Below are positions 36,390-45,158 of a DNA stretch of 64,000 bases, one piece after another. The DNA is from Pandoraea vervacti (GTDB lineage Bacteria > Pseudomonadota > Gammaproteobacteria > Burkholderiales > Burkholderiaceae). Every line of letters begins with the position of its first letter. Position 1 is the stretch's first letter. The stretch spans positions 992,001 to 1,056,000 of the forward strand of contig NZ_CP010897.2 in the NCBI RefSeq assembly GCF_000934605.2. The letters run 5' to 3'. Both the position numbers and the translations under genes were made by a program. The notes beneath the pieces are model-generated. The model did not search any database. It worked only from the letters and a program-made list of their open reading frames with translations, and had not been told where the DNA came from.

Positions 36390-37049
36390 ATGACGGGGTG
36401 TACGGGTGTCATCGTTGTGGAGGATCACGAGTTGCTGGCCGATGGGCTGTGCCGTTTGATAGAAGACGAACTCGGATGGTGTGTGCTGGCCAGGGTCGAG
36501 AACGGGCTCGACGTGTATCGCGCCTGCGTGATGCATCGACCTGCGCTCATCGTGCTGGATTTGGGGCTGCCCGGAATGGACGGCATCGACGTCATCCGGC
36601 AATGCGTTCAGCGCTGGCCCGAGTTGCGAATCATCGTGCATTCCGCGAGCGACGACGGAGAGCGGGCACGGCAGTCGCTCGAAGCCGGGGCCGCTGCGTT
36701 CGTACTCAAGAGTAGTTCGCGCGTCACGTTGATCAACGCGGCGCACGTCGTCATGCGCGGAGAACGCTTCGTCGACCCTGCTGTGTTCGGTATCGTGCAC
36801 GACCCGAGAGGTGCACCGGCCAGACTTGACCCGCAGGCGGTCGAAGTGCCCGAGCGATTGTTGACGCTGCGCGAGCGGCAGGTGCTCAAGCTCGTGGCGG
36901 AAGGGCAACGCAACCGCGACATCGCGGCATTGCTGTCGATCAGTGTGAAGACGGTGGAGACGCATCGGCTGAACATGATGCGCAAGCTCGATGCTCACAA
37001 CGTCGCCGACATCGTGAAATGGGCACATCGACTGCGAATGATGGTGTGA
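36390..37049 (+). CDS. LuxR/NarL-family response regulator, SsrB-like
   Basis: 219 residues. Receiver domain with acidic pair Glu11-Asp12, phospho-acceptor Asp57 in LIVLDLGLPGMDG, and Lys110 in AAFVLKSSSR. C-terminal LuxR-type helix-turn-helix in LTLRERQVLKLVAEGQRNRDIAALLSISVKTVETHRLNMM. In SPI-2 the orthologous position type is SsrB, the master activator. No histidine kinase gene is in the window, so its partner must be encoded elsewhere or it acts as an orphan. It is divergent from the sctC operon. Confidence 0.9.
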   Translation: MTGCTGVIVVEDHELLADGLCRLIEDELGWCVLARVENGLDVYRACVMHRPALIVLDLGLPGMDGIDVIRQCVQRWPELRIIVHSASDDGERARQSLEAGAAAFVLKSSSRVTLINAAHVVMRGERFVDPAVFGIVHDPRGAPARLDPQAVEVPERLLTLRERQVLKLVAEGQRNRDIAALLSISVKTVETHRLNMMRKLDAHNVADIVKWAHRLRMMV

Positions 37050-37278
37050 GTCAGCGTTTGACGCTGGGCTGGCGTCATCGCGACGACGCCGAACCCGGGG
37101 AAATTTCAGGTCTGTGCCGGATAGCCGACCCCGTCGCCAATGCGGGACCATCTTCGCTGGCGTTTTCTTCGCGCGCTCCGCGCCTTGCGTAATACGAAGT
37201 GGTTGCCTGGTGTTGTTGGGTAGTTGCCTGGCGCCGACGGTCGACCGCGTATTGCGCGCTCTCGCATCACCACCCTCG

Positions 37279-37668
37279 ATGGATACCCAGACCCAGCGCA
37301 AGCTCGAACATCTCTTCGAATTGTTGGCACTGCCGCCGCAGCGCGTCACGCCTCGCATGCGCGTGGCGCTTGCGCCTTGTGTGCTGATGACCGACGTCGA
37401 CGGATACGGCGTGACGCTGGCGATCACGCTGATCCGTCGCGTGACGGGGGCGGCGCGTTGGTTGCCGATGCTGTTGCAGACATGCGCACCTGAATGGAGT
37501 CTTGGTATTCCGGTGCGCGCATGCGTGGCGCAGGGCAGACCAATGCTGATTGCGACGCCTCCCGCCAGTGCCAACTCCCAGGCTGGAGAGTGGTATGCGT
37601 GTCTTATTCGCATGCGGCGCGTACTGGAGCGCATCGACGCGCAACGGCCTCCGGAGTCCCGCGCATGA
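37279..37668 (+). CDS. SsaM-like type III switch protein
   Basis: 129 residues from ATG 37279. It lies directly before sctV as ssaM does in SPI-2. The pattern also fits: an N-terminal EHLFELLALPPQRVT helix, a central GVTLAITLIRR strand-helix, LGIPVRACVAQGRPMLIATPP, and a closing YACLIRMRRVLERI helix, echoing SsaM's RLFLLRDGLAMSCSPP and WLRLHHRQIKFLE. SsaM binds SpiC and SsaL to order translocators before effectors. Its stop overlaps the sctV start (ATGA). The call rests on position plus moderate similarity. Confidence 0.62.
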   Translation: MDTQTQRKLEHLFELLALPPQRVTPRMRVALAPCVLMTDVDGYGVTLAITLIRRVTGAARWLPMLLQTCAPEWSLGIPVRACVAQGRPMLIATPPASANSQAGEWYACLIRMRRVLERIDAQRPPESRA

Positions 37669-39734
37669 CACGCGTGTTGCCATGGCTGCGCATCGCCGCC
37701 GGACGCCAGGACATCGTCCTCGCGGCATTGTTGCTCGTCACCGTGCTGATGATCATCATTCCGATGCCCCCGTCGGTGATGGATTTGCTCATCGCACTGA
37801 ACCTCGGGGTGTCGTTGCTGTTGCTGATGGTGGCGCTGTACATCAACGAGCCGCTGGATTTCTCCGCATTCCCTTCCGTGTTGCTGATGACGACGCTGTT
37901 TCGGCTGGGGCTCACGATCAGCACGAGCCGGCTCATCCTGCTGCATGCCGATGCCGGCGACATTGTCTACACATTCGGTGATTTCGCGGCGGGCGGGAAT
38001 ATCGTGGTGGGCATGATCGTGTTTCTGATCATCACCATCGTCAACTTCATCGTGATTACGAAGGGCTCGGAGCGGGTGGCCGAAGTCGGCGCGCGATTCT
38101 CGCTCGACGGCATGCCGGGCAAGCAGATGAGTATCGACGGGGATCTGCGCGCCGGCACCATCGACGCCGCGGAGGCGAAGCGTTTGCGTCGAATCGTGCA
38201 AAAGGAGAGTCAGTTCTACGGTGCGATGGACGGCGCGATGAAGTTCGTGAAGGGCGATGCCATTGCCGGGCTCGTCATCATCGTGGTGAATCTGCTCGGC
38301 GGTATCGGCGTGGGGGTCTTCATGCGGGGAATGAGCGCCGGCGACGCTGCGGCGATCTACGCCATTCTGTCGATCGGTGACGGACTCGTGTCGCAAATTC
38401 CGGCGTTGCTCATTTCCGTCACGGCGGGGATCATCGTGACGCGCGTGCCCGGGGAACAGCGTCGCAATCTCGCGCGTGAACTCACGGATCAACTGGCGGC
38501 GCAGCCGCGGTCGCTGACATTGGCCGCCGTCGTGCTGGTGCTCTTTGGACTGATTCCGGGATTTCCGGTGCATTACTTCCTTCTGCTTGGCGCACTGGCC
38601 GGCGGCGCGGCCTGGTGGGTCGAACGGCTCGCGCGCGAGCGCGACGGTGGGCACGACGCCACAACTGGGGGCGGCGCAGCGTCGACGGCCGGGCGTCCCG
38701 GCGCGCAGCCGTTGCTGGCAAAACTCAGTGTCGTATTGATGGATGCGTGTGGCGGAATCGCGGCAGTTTCCGAGCGCGTCAATGCCCTGCGCAATCAGAA
38801 ATTCGAGCAATTCGGCGTGCCGATGCCCGAAGTGCAGGTTCAGGTCGATGCCGCCTTGCCGGTCGGCACGCTGGACATCGCGCTGTATCACGAGAGCGTG
38901 CTTACGCTCGATGTCGCCCCCGACGCAGCGCTCGCGCACTACGACGCTGCACATCCGATCTCCGTTTTGCGAAGTCTCGTGGCGGGGGCGCCGCGCGAAA
39001 CGCCGTTGCCTTTCGGTGGACAAACGCTGTTCTGGCTCGACGACACGCAACGAAGTGAATGTAAGTCGCTCGGTGGCGTCGTCATCGACGGCGCGGATCG
39101 CGTGGCGCATTGCGTGTCATTGGTCATCGACGCCCATGCGGCCGACTTCCTCGGCGTGCAGGAGGCGCGATTCCTGATGGACGCGATGGAAGATCGCTAT
39201 GGCGAACTCGTCAAGGAGTTGCAGCGACAGTTGCCCATCAGCCGAACGGCGGAGGTGCTGCAACGACTGGTGGCCGAAGGCGTGTCGATTCGCGACCTGC
39301 GTCGCGTGTTCGAAGCGTTGATCGAATGGGCGCCGAGAGAGCGCGATCAGATCATGCTCACGGAGTATGTGCGGCTCAGTTTGCGCCGCCATATCACGCG
39401 ACGCTTTCGTCGGGGCACGGAGCACATTACCGGATGGAACGTGGGCCGCGGTATCGAAGACACCGTGCGCGCGGCCGTTCGTCAAACGGCTTCAGGGTCG
39501 TACGCCGATCTGAATCCTGCGCAAACCGACGCCATTCTCAATGCCATCGACGGCGCAGTGAATGCCCATGATGGCTCGCCCGCCGTGCTTTTTACTGCGA
39601 TGGACGTGCGCCGCTTCGTCAGGAAACTCGTGGAGCGGGACCGTGCGGACTTGCCTGTCCTGTCCTTTCAGGAAGTCGCGGACGAACCGCACGTACGTGT
39701 GCTCGGCACGATCGACGTGCAGGGAGCGGTCTGA
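37665..39734 (+). CDS. sctV: Type III export gate protein SctV
   Basis: FlhA/InvA/SsaV family, 689 residues. The N-terminal half has seven or eight membrane helices and the FHIPEP-type segment, for example FSAFPSVLLMTTLFRLGLTI near 63-82. The C-terminal half is the cytoplasmic domain that forms a nonameric ring receiving chaperone-substrate and gatekeeper complexes. A linker at about 325-350 is Ala/Gly-rich. The ATG at 37665 is inside the ssaM-like stop codon; an open frame from 37494 belongs to another frame of that gene. Confidence 0.97.
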   Translation: MTRVLPWLRIAAGRQDIVLAALLLVTVLMIIIPMPPSVMDLLIALNLGVSLLLLMVALYINEPLDFSAFPSVLLMTTLFRLGLTISTSRLILLHADAGDIVYTFGDFAAGGNIVVGMIVFLIITIVNFIVITKGSERVAEVGARFSLDGMPGKQMSIDGDLRAGTIDAAEAKRLRRIVQKESQFYGAMDGAMKFVKGDAIAGLVIIVVNLLGGIGVGVFMRGMSAGDAAAIYAILSIGDGLVSQIPALLISVTAGIIVTRVPGEQRRNLARELTDQLAAQPRSLTLAAVVLVLFGLIPGFPVHYFLLLGALAGGAAWWVERLARERDGGHDATTGGGAASTAGRPGAQPLLAKLSVVLMDACGGIAAVSERVNALRNQKFEQFGVPMPEVQVQVDAALPVGTLDIALYHESVLTLDVAPDAALAHYDAAHPISVLRSLVAGAPRETPLPFGGQTLFWLDDTQRSECKSLGGVVIDGADRVAHCVSLVIDAHAADFLGVQEARFLMDAMEDRYGELVKELQRQLPISRTAEVLQRLVAEGVSIRDLRRVFEALIEWAPRERDQIMLTEYVRLSLRRHITRRFRRGTEHITGWNVGRGIEDTVRAAVRQTASGSYADLNPAQTDAILNAIDGAVNAHDGSPAVLFTAMDVRRFVRKLVERDRADLPVLSFQEVADEPHVRVLGTIDVQGAV

Positions 39735-39735
39735 C

Positions 39736-41112
39736 ATGCGACGTCCCGATGCCGCGCGAATTGCCAATGGACTGCGACGTACGCTCGATGCGCAACGCAA
39801 GGCTTGCGACGATTGGCGACGCAGCGTACATCGCGACATCCTCTATGGTCGAATCGACAAGATCACACCGAATGCAATGCGCGCCCGGTTGCCAGGTGCG
39901 GCGCTCGGCGAGCAATGCCGTGTCATGTCGCCGTCGCTGGACGCGGAGGTCATCGCCGTGGAAGGGCGGCATGTCTGGCTCGCGCCCTACGCGGAACCGA
40001 ATGGCGTGGCCAATGGGGCGCTTGTTCAAGCCATGGGGACATCGTCGCGCGTGGCCGTTGGCGGGCATCTGGTCGGTGAAGTGCTCGATGGGTTGGGGCG
40101 TCCGTTGACGGCTGGGGTCGAATCGGCCGGGGCGGCCCCGCCCGGTGGCGGATCGGATATGGCATGGCGATCGCTGGATGCCGAGCCGCCGCCGGCAATG
40201 CGTCGGGCGCTGATCTCGCGGAGTTTGCCGATCGGCATTCGTGCCATCGACGGCATGCTGACTTGCGGTCGCGGCCAACGCCTTGGCATCTTCGCGGCGG
40301 CGGGCGGCGGCAAGAGCACGTTGCTTGCCATGATGTGTCAGGGCGCGGGCGCGGATGTCATCGTGGTCGCGCTGATCGGCGAGCGCGGTCGCGAGGTGAG
40401 AGAGTTCATCGAACAAGCGCTGACGCCGCAGGCGCGGGCGCGCACGGTATGCGTGGTCGCGACGTCCGACCGCCCGGCGTTGGAGCGGATGAAAGCCGCC
40501 TACACTGCGACGGCCATCGCCGAAGCGTTTCGGGATGAGGGCAAGGAGGTGCTGCTGCTCATGGATTCATTGACCCGGTTCGGCCGCGCCGTGCGCGACA
40601 TCGGCATGGCGGCGGGCGAACCCCTGGGGACGACGAGCGGCCTGCCGCCCAGTTTCTACGCGCGTCTGCCACGACTTCTGGAGCGCGCCGGAACGGGCGA
40701 GCGAGGCAGCATCACCGCGTTCTACACGGTGCTTGTGGAGGGGGACAACCTTGACGAGCCATTGGCCGATGAAGTGCGTTCGATTGTCGACGGACACATC
40801 GTGTTGTCGAGGCGACTCGCGCAGGCGAACCATTATCCCGCCATTGATGTGCCGAAGAGCCTTTCCCGCGTGATGTCCCAGGTTGCGGGCGCACGGCACG
40901 TCGAATGTGCGGCGCGTGTGCGACGTGCGATGGCGCTCGCGGATGATGTCGAATTGCTGGTCCGCGTCGGCGAGTATCAACCCGGCAACGATCCGGACAC
41001 GGACGACGCGCTCGCCCGCGCCCCGGAGATTCGCGCATTCCTTTGTCAGGCGCAGCACGATGTGGCGCCGTTCGACGACACCCTCGCATGGCTGGAACAT
41101 CTCGCGAACTGA
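39736..41112 (+). CDS. sctN: Type III secretion ATPase
   Basis: FliI/YscN/SsaN family, 458 residues. Walker A AAAGGGKST at 187-195, Walker B VLLLMDSLTRF near 272-282, and the catalytic Glu in GERGREVREF near 216. N-terminal beta-barrel and C-terminal helical domain are complete. It strips chaperones and unfolds substrates at the base of the export apparatus. It begins one base after the sctV stop and overlaps sctO by 25 bp. Confidence 0.97.
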   Translation: MRRPDAARIANGLRRTLDAQRKACDDWRRSVHRDILYGRIDKITPNAMRARLPGAALGEQCRVMSPSLDAEVIAVEGRHVWLAPYAEPNGVANGALVQAMGTSSRVAVGGHLVGEVLDGLGRPLTAGVESAGAAPPGGGSDMAWRSLDAEPPPAMRRALISRSLPIGIRAIDGMLTCGRGQRLGIFAAAGGGKSTLLAMMCQGAGADVIVVALIGERGREVREFIEQALTPQARARTVCVVATSDRPALERMKAAYTATAIAEAFRDEGKEVLLLMDSLTRFGRAVRDIGMAAGEPLGTTSGLPPSFYARLPRLLERAGTGERGSITAFYTVLVEGDNLDEPLADEVRSIVDGHIVLSRRLAQANHYPAIDVPKSLSRVMSQVAGARHVECAARVRRAMALADDVELLVRVGEYQPGNDPDTDDALARAPEIRAFLCQAQHDVAPFDDTLAWLEHLAN

Positions 41113-41498
41113 CGCACCGCGAGGGCATCGCTTCGCTCGCGCGGCTCGCCCGTCGCCGGGAGGCCAGCTTGCGCGCGACGTTGGCGCGGCTGACAAGCGC
41201 AGCGAATGCGGCCGACGCCCAGGTGAGCGCCTGCGACCGTGCGTGCGAAGTGCAGCGCCGCGCCTGGCAGGACGCTTTGTCGCGAGGAGGCGTCTATGGA
41301 CCAAGGGAGGCGGCCGGTGCGTCGCAGTCGGTTGACGCCGAACGTCGCTTGCTTGCCGAGGCGAAGTCCCGTCACAGTGCCGCCGTCGCGCATGCACGAC
41401 AAACCCATGCGAGCCTGCAAGACCTGCACGAGCGACTTCAGAACAATGCGCGCAAGCAGGAGAAGTTACGCGAATTACTGACGCTGTATCCGCGTTGA
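41088..41498 (+). CDS. sctO: Type III ATPase stalk protein SctO
   Basis: FliJ/YscO/SsaO-like coiled coil of 136 residues from ATG 41088, which lies 25 bp inside the end of sctN. Almost entirely helical: RLARRREASLRATLARLTSA, an acidic-basic middle, and the closing LQDLHERLQNNARKQEKLRELL. It acts as the rotor-like stalk in the SctN hexamer and contacts SctV. Sequence is poorly conserved in the family; size, coiled coil and position between sctN and sctP support the call. Confidence 0.8.
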   Translation: MAGTSRELTHREGIASLARLARRREASLRATLARLTSAANAADAQVSACDRACEVQRRAWQDALSRGGVYGPREAAGASQSVDAERRLLAEAKSRHSAAVAHARQTHASLQDLHERLQNNARKQEKLRELLTLYPR

Positions 41499-41558
41499 CG
41501 TCACAGTCGGAGCGATGTCGACACGCTTTCTCACCCTTTCCATCAGGAGGAACACACC

Positions 41559-42032
41559 GTGAATATCATCCGCCGTAGCGGCCTGAGCGTCGGCGCGTTC
41601 GAAAGTCCGGCCGACAGACTGCCCTCGCACCCCACGCGGCCCTCGCACCGCGGCAAAGTGCCGTCACATCGATTCGGACTGTATGGAGAATGCGGCGAGC
41701 GCGGCGAGCACGTCTTCCCCTCGATGAGCGAACCGACTGCACGCGTGAGCGGACCCGTCGATGTGCTGCGATGGTTGCGCGTCTGGCATGCGAGGCAAAA
41801 CGCCAATTGGGACGGCGGGAGCATGCTGCGCGTGATCGTGCATGGCGGGGCGCTCGATACGCTGGTCGTCGAAGCGCGGCGTGGGCTGCAAGGTATTACG
41901 GTGAGTCTGCTATGCGTGCAACTGGCGATGTACCGACGATTGCTCGCACATCGGGGACAGCTTTCCCGGACGCTGACATCGCGTCTGGGGCTTCCCGTCA
42001 CCATTGAAGTCGAGGCTCGTTATGCGCCCTGA
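41559..42032 (+). CDS. sctP: Type III needle-length/substrate-switch protein SctP, SsaP-like
   Basis: 157 residues from a GTG start at 41559 that has a strong caggagg site. The N-terminal 60 residues are polar and Pro/His-rich. The C-terminal half (VDVLRWLRVWHARQNANWDGG, then GALDTLVVEARRGLQGITVSL) has the FliK/YscP C-terminal-like beta pattern. It is short like SsaP (about 124 residues) and lacks the long ruler of YscP. It overlaps the start of sctQ. Confidence 0.75.
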   Translation: MNIIRRSGLSVGAFESPADRLPSHPTRPSHRGKVPSHRFGLYGECGERGEHVFPSMSEPTARVSGPVDVLRWLRVWHARQNANWDGGSMLRVIVHGGALDTLVVEARRGLQGITVSLLCVQLAMYRRLLAHRGQLSRTLTSRLGLPVTIEVEARYAP

Positions 42033-43332
42033 GACGTTGCCCGCGTGCGCGCAGAAGAACGAAGAGACAGTGGGGGAGGGGGCCTCCATTTGGCTGGAGG
42101 ACCTGCTGGCAGGGCGGGGTTGTGTGGTGTTCAACGAGGATGACACCGAGGTGCGCGTCGGCTGGATGTTCACCGGGGGGGACGGGCTGGTGGTGACGGC
42201 GCATGTTGACGAGGGTGTCGTCGGTCAGATCCGGTTCTGGTGCGATGCGCAACAGTGGGCCGACTGGCTCGCAGAGGATTTGCCTGTGGCGACCTGGGAG
42301 GATTTACCACCGCCATGGCACGCGAGCGCCGCGTCGCTGACGCTCGCCACGGGCGGACCGCCTCCGACTGACGGTGACACGTCGGAGACGACGATGCCCC
42401 GTGCTTCGTGGCCGAAAGCCGTATCGATTTCACGTGCGCATGTCGACAGGCAGTGGCGCGTGGGCATCATGCTCAGTCGAGATGGACGCCGGTTGACGTT
42501 GCCGTTGCTTGATGGGGCGACAGCGTGGCTGCGAGAGCGATGTCAGCACGCGATGCCGTGCGACACGCCCCTCGATCCAAAGGGCTATCCGATGCGCCGC
42601 TGCGCGATGGCCGTCGGGTGGAGCGAATTACCTGCGTCGCTGTGCGACAGTCTGTCGGGCGGCGGCGCGGCGCTGCTCGACGTCGCAGCCGATGTCTGCT
42701 CGGGCGAATATTGGCTGATCGACGGCGCATATGCCATCGCGATGCGAGACGGACAACCTGTGCAACGGCGCGTGGTCTTGATCGAGCCGATGGGTAAGGC
42801 GACGGGCGTGGCCGGAGATGGCGCCCGCTCCGAGGCAGAGGGCGAAGCAACGGGAGCAACGAGGGCAACGACAGGGGAGACGACAGGGGAGACGACAAGC
42901 GGGGCGGCAAAGGCCGAGCGCATGGAAGAAGGCGTTCGCAACGGCGATGTGGCCCGGTGCGTCCGGTTGCTCGCCGTCATTGCCGAGAAGGAAATTCCCC
43001 TTCCCTGGCTGATGGCGTGGCGCAAAGGGCACGAGACGTCGCCAAGTCCGACCGGGCAAGAGACGATGACTGCGGGGCACATCGCGCTCTGGCGAGACGG
43101 TTCGCATTGGGCAGACGGGCGTTTGCTGCGATTCGGCGATGGGCGCCTCGCAGTGCAAGTCGATCCCGGGCTCGCGACGCCGGCCGCCGCGAACGGCATG
43201 TCCGAGACAATTTCGGGTCGTGACCCGATGGCCGATGCCGATGCCGTCACCGCGTCCGCTACTGAAGCCATCGCCGCAACCGAGTGCCGGCGTCATCCCA
43301 TTGCATCCGCGCTCGTCATCCATGACCGGTGA
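42022..43332 (+). CDS. sctQ: Type III cytoplasmic pod protein SctQ, SsaQ-like
   Basis: 436 residues from ATG 42022, which overlaps the sctP stop; a TTG at 42004 is an alternative. It is longer than SsaQ (about 320) because of inserts, including a Thr/Gly/Glu repeat near 282-295 (TGETTGETTSG). The C-terminal SpoA-like domain is recognisable but divergent: IALWRDGSHWADGRLLRFGDGRLAVQV near 357-383. The family forms the sorting platform pods with SctK and SctL. The last 50 residues are Ala/Thr-rich and variable. Confidence 0.8.
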   Translation: MRPETLPACAQKNEETVGEGASIWLEDLLAGRGCVVFNEDDTEVRVGWMFTGGDGLVVTAHVDEGVVGQIRFWCDAQQWADWLAEDLPVATWEDLPPPWHASAASLTLATGGPPPTDGDTSETTMPRASWPKAVSISRAHVDRQWRVGIMLSRDGRRLTLPLLDGATAWLRERCQHAMPCDTPLDPKGYPMRRCAMAVGWSELPASLCDSLSGGGAALLDVAADVCSGEYWLIDGAYAIAMRDGQPVQRRVVLIEPMGKATGVAGDGARSEAEGEATGATRATTGETTGETTSGAAKAERMEEGVRNGDVARCVRLLAVIAEKEIPLPWLMAWRKGHETSPSPTGQETMTAGHIALWRDGSHWADGRLLRFGDGRLAVQVDPGLATPAAANGMSETISGRDPMADADAVTASATEAIAATECRRHPIASALVIHDR

Positions 43333-43369
43333 GTTTTCCCGGCATTCGGCGACGTCCCTTGGAGTTCAT

Positions 43370-44020
43370 ATGTCCCTGCTCGATCATCCGGCGCAGCTCG
43401 TCGTCTTGCTATCGCTGCTCTCGATCATGCCGTTGCTGGTGGTGTTGGGGACTGCATTTCTGAAACTCGCCGTGGTGTTCGCGCTGTTGCGCAACGCCCT
43501 TGGCACGCAGCAAATTCCACCCAACATCGCCATCTACGGCCTATCGCTCGTGCTCACGTGTTTCATCATGGCGCCCGTTGCCTTCGACATCGAGGAGAAC
43601 CTGGGCAAGCGTCCGGTGTCGCTGTCGTCCCGGAACTTTGTGGCCGATGTGGACGCCAGCGTGCTCTCTCCGTACCGTCATTTCCTCACACGTCACACCG
43701 ATGCCAGACAACGCGACTTCTTTGCCGGTCTGGGCAGCCAGACATGGCCGAAGGCCCATCGTGACCGGCTCGGCGCAGACTCGCTGCTCGTGCTCATGCC
43801 CGCGTTTGCACTGAGTCAGCTGGCCGAGGCCTTCAAGATCGGATTGTTGCTGTACTTGCCCTTCGTCGTGATCGATCTCGTGATCTCGAACATTCTCCTT
43901 GCGATGGGGATGATGATGGTCTCGCCCATGACCATCGCACTGCCGTTCAAGTTGCTGATCTTCGTGATGATGAACGGCTGGGAGCAACTGGTGCGGCAGT
44001 TGATGCTGTCGTACGCATGA
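43370..44020 (+). CDS. sctR: Type III export gate subunit SctR
   Basis: FliP/YscR/SsaR family, 216 residues with four membrane helices. The conserved LLGTAFLKLAVV-like VVLGTAFLKLAVVFALLRNALGTQQIPPN is at about 24-52, and the C-terminal LPFKLLIFVMMNGWEQLVRQL at about 190-210. ATG 43370 follows ggagttcat. An in-frame ATG at 43322, overlapping sctQ, would add 16 residues and is less likely. SctR5 with SctS and SctT forms the export pore. Confidence 0.96.
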   Translation: MSLLDHPAQLVVLLSLLSIMPLLVVLGTAFLKLAVVFALLRNALGTQQIPPNIAIYGLSLVLTCFIMAPVAFDIEENLGKRPVSLSSRNFVADVDASVLSPYRHFLTRHTDARQRDFFAGLGSQTWPKAHRDRLGADSLLVLMPAFALSQLAEAFKIGLLLYLPFVVIDLVISNILLAMGMMMVSPMTIALPFKLLIFVMMNGWEQLVRQLMLSYA

Positions 44021-44039
44021 CGACGGGGGAGGCCAACCC

Positions 44040-44306
44040 ATGAGCGAAGCCATCGTCGTCAATCTCACGAGCGAGATGCTCTGGCTCACTTTGCTGATGT
44101 CGCTGCCGACCGTGGTCGTCGCCTCGGCCGTTGGCGTGCTGGTGTCGCTTGTGCAGGCGCTCACGCAAGTGCAGGACCAGACCGTGCAGTTCCTTATCAA
44201 GCTCATCGCCGTATCGGTCACGCTCGCTGCGACGTACGGCTGGATGGGGCACGTGCTGCTCAACTACGCAGGAAACGCGTTCGAGCAGATCGCCCGGATG
44301 GGGTGA
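44040..44306 (+). CDS. sctS: Type III export gate subunit SctS
   Basis: FliQ/YscS/SsaS family, 88 residues, two membrane helices (LTLLMSLPTVVVASAVGVLVS and IKLIAVSVTLAATYGWM). The conserved inter-helix loop VQALTQVQDQT is present. It joins SctR and SctT in the export gate. Its stop overlaps the next gene by one base (TGATG). Confidence 0.96.
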   Translation: MSEAIVVNLTSEMLWLTLLMSLPTVVVASAVGVLVSLVQALTQVQDQTVQFLIKLIAVSVTLAATYGWMGHVLLNYAGNAFEQIARMG

Positions 44307-45142
44307 TGCGAATGGAGACCACGGCAGCCATGCACGGCGGTGCGACACACGCCGCGCTCGGGACAGAGATGTTGGGGTGGGGACTCGCATGGGCGGTATC
44401 GATGTTGCGGCCATTGGGCATTGCGATGCTGCTGCCTGTGCTGTCGGTCGGCATGCTCGGTGCGGGAATGTTGCGCAATGCGCTGGTGCTGGCGCTGGCG
44501 CTGCCGATCGTCGGGCTGGTGCATGCGACATCGCAGATGCCGACGCAATGGAGCGGCTGGGCGCTTCTGGTGGCTCGCGAGTTGTTCGTCGGTGGCCTGC
44601 TCGGCCTGGTGGCGACGTTACCGTTCTGGGCCATCGACATGACCGGGTATGTGATCGACACGATGCGTGGCGCGTCGATGGCGAGCGTGCTCAACCCTCT
44701 ATTGGGGGCGCAATCGTCGATCTTCGGTATCGCATTGACGCAGATGCTTTGCGTGCTTTTTTTCGTCACACCGGCGGCGCACGCGCTGCTCGGCGCACTT
44801 TACGACTCGTACGTTGCGTTGCCCGTTGGCGGAGCCTGGCGATGGAACGACGCGTCGCTCGCGTGGCTGCTCTCGCTTTGGCAGGCAATGCAGGTCATGT
44901 GCGTGGCGGTGGCGTTGCCTGCGATGGTCGTGATGGTGCTCGTCGACATGTCGATGGGCTTCGTCAATCGTGCGGCCCAGCAGCTCAACGTGTTCTTTCT
45001 CGCCATGCCGGTCAAGAGTGCGATGGCGCTGCTCGTGACCGTCGCCAGCCTGCCGTTCGCCATTGCCGTGCCGCTTGCGCACTGGTATCGGCTGCCCGAA
45101 CTGTTTCGCGCGTGGATCGCGATGACGCAGTCGACTTCGTAA
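44306..45142 (+). CDS. sctT: Type III export gate subunit SctT
   Basis: FliR/YscT/SsaT family, 278 residues with about six hydrophobic helices; landmarks are LRPLGIAMLLPVLSVGMLGAGMLRNALVL near the start and the late MSMGFVNRAAQQLNVFFLAMPVKS. The ATG at 44306 overlaps the sctS stop; a GTG at 44303 and an ATG at 44312 are close alternatives. It closes the SctRST pore complex. Confidence 0.95.
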   Translation: MRMETTAAMHGGATHAALGTEMLGWGLAWAVSMLRPLGIAMLLPVLSVGMLGAGMLRNALVLALALPIVGLVHATSQMPTQWSGWALLVARELFVGGLLGLVATLPFWAIDMTGYVIDTMRGASMASVLNPLLGAQSSIFGIALTQMLCVLFFVTPAAHALLGALYDSYVALPVGGAWRWNDASLAWLLSLWQAMQVMCVAVALPAMVVMVLVDMSMGFVNRAAQQLNVFFLAMPVKSAMALLVTVASLPFAIAVPLAHWYRLPELFRAWIAMTQSTS

Positions 45143-45158
45143 GACAGGTAACAGCGAA

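Noticed and set aside
36291..39110. A 939-codon minus strand open frame across the response regulator, ssaM-like gene and sctV
   Set aside because: Antisense shadow of certain genes with His/Arg/Asp-rich composition and no domain.
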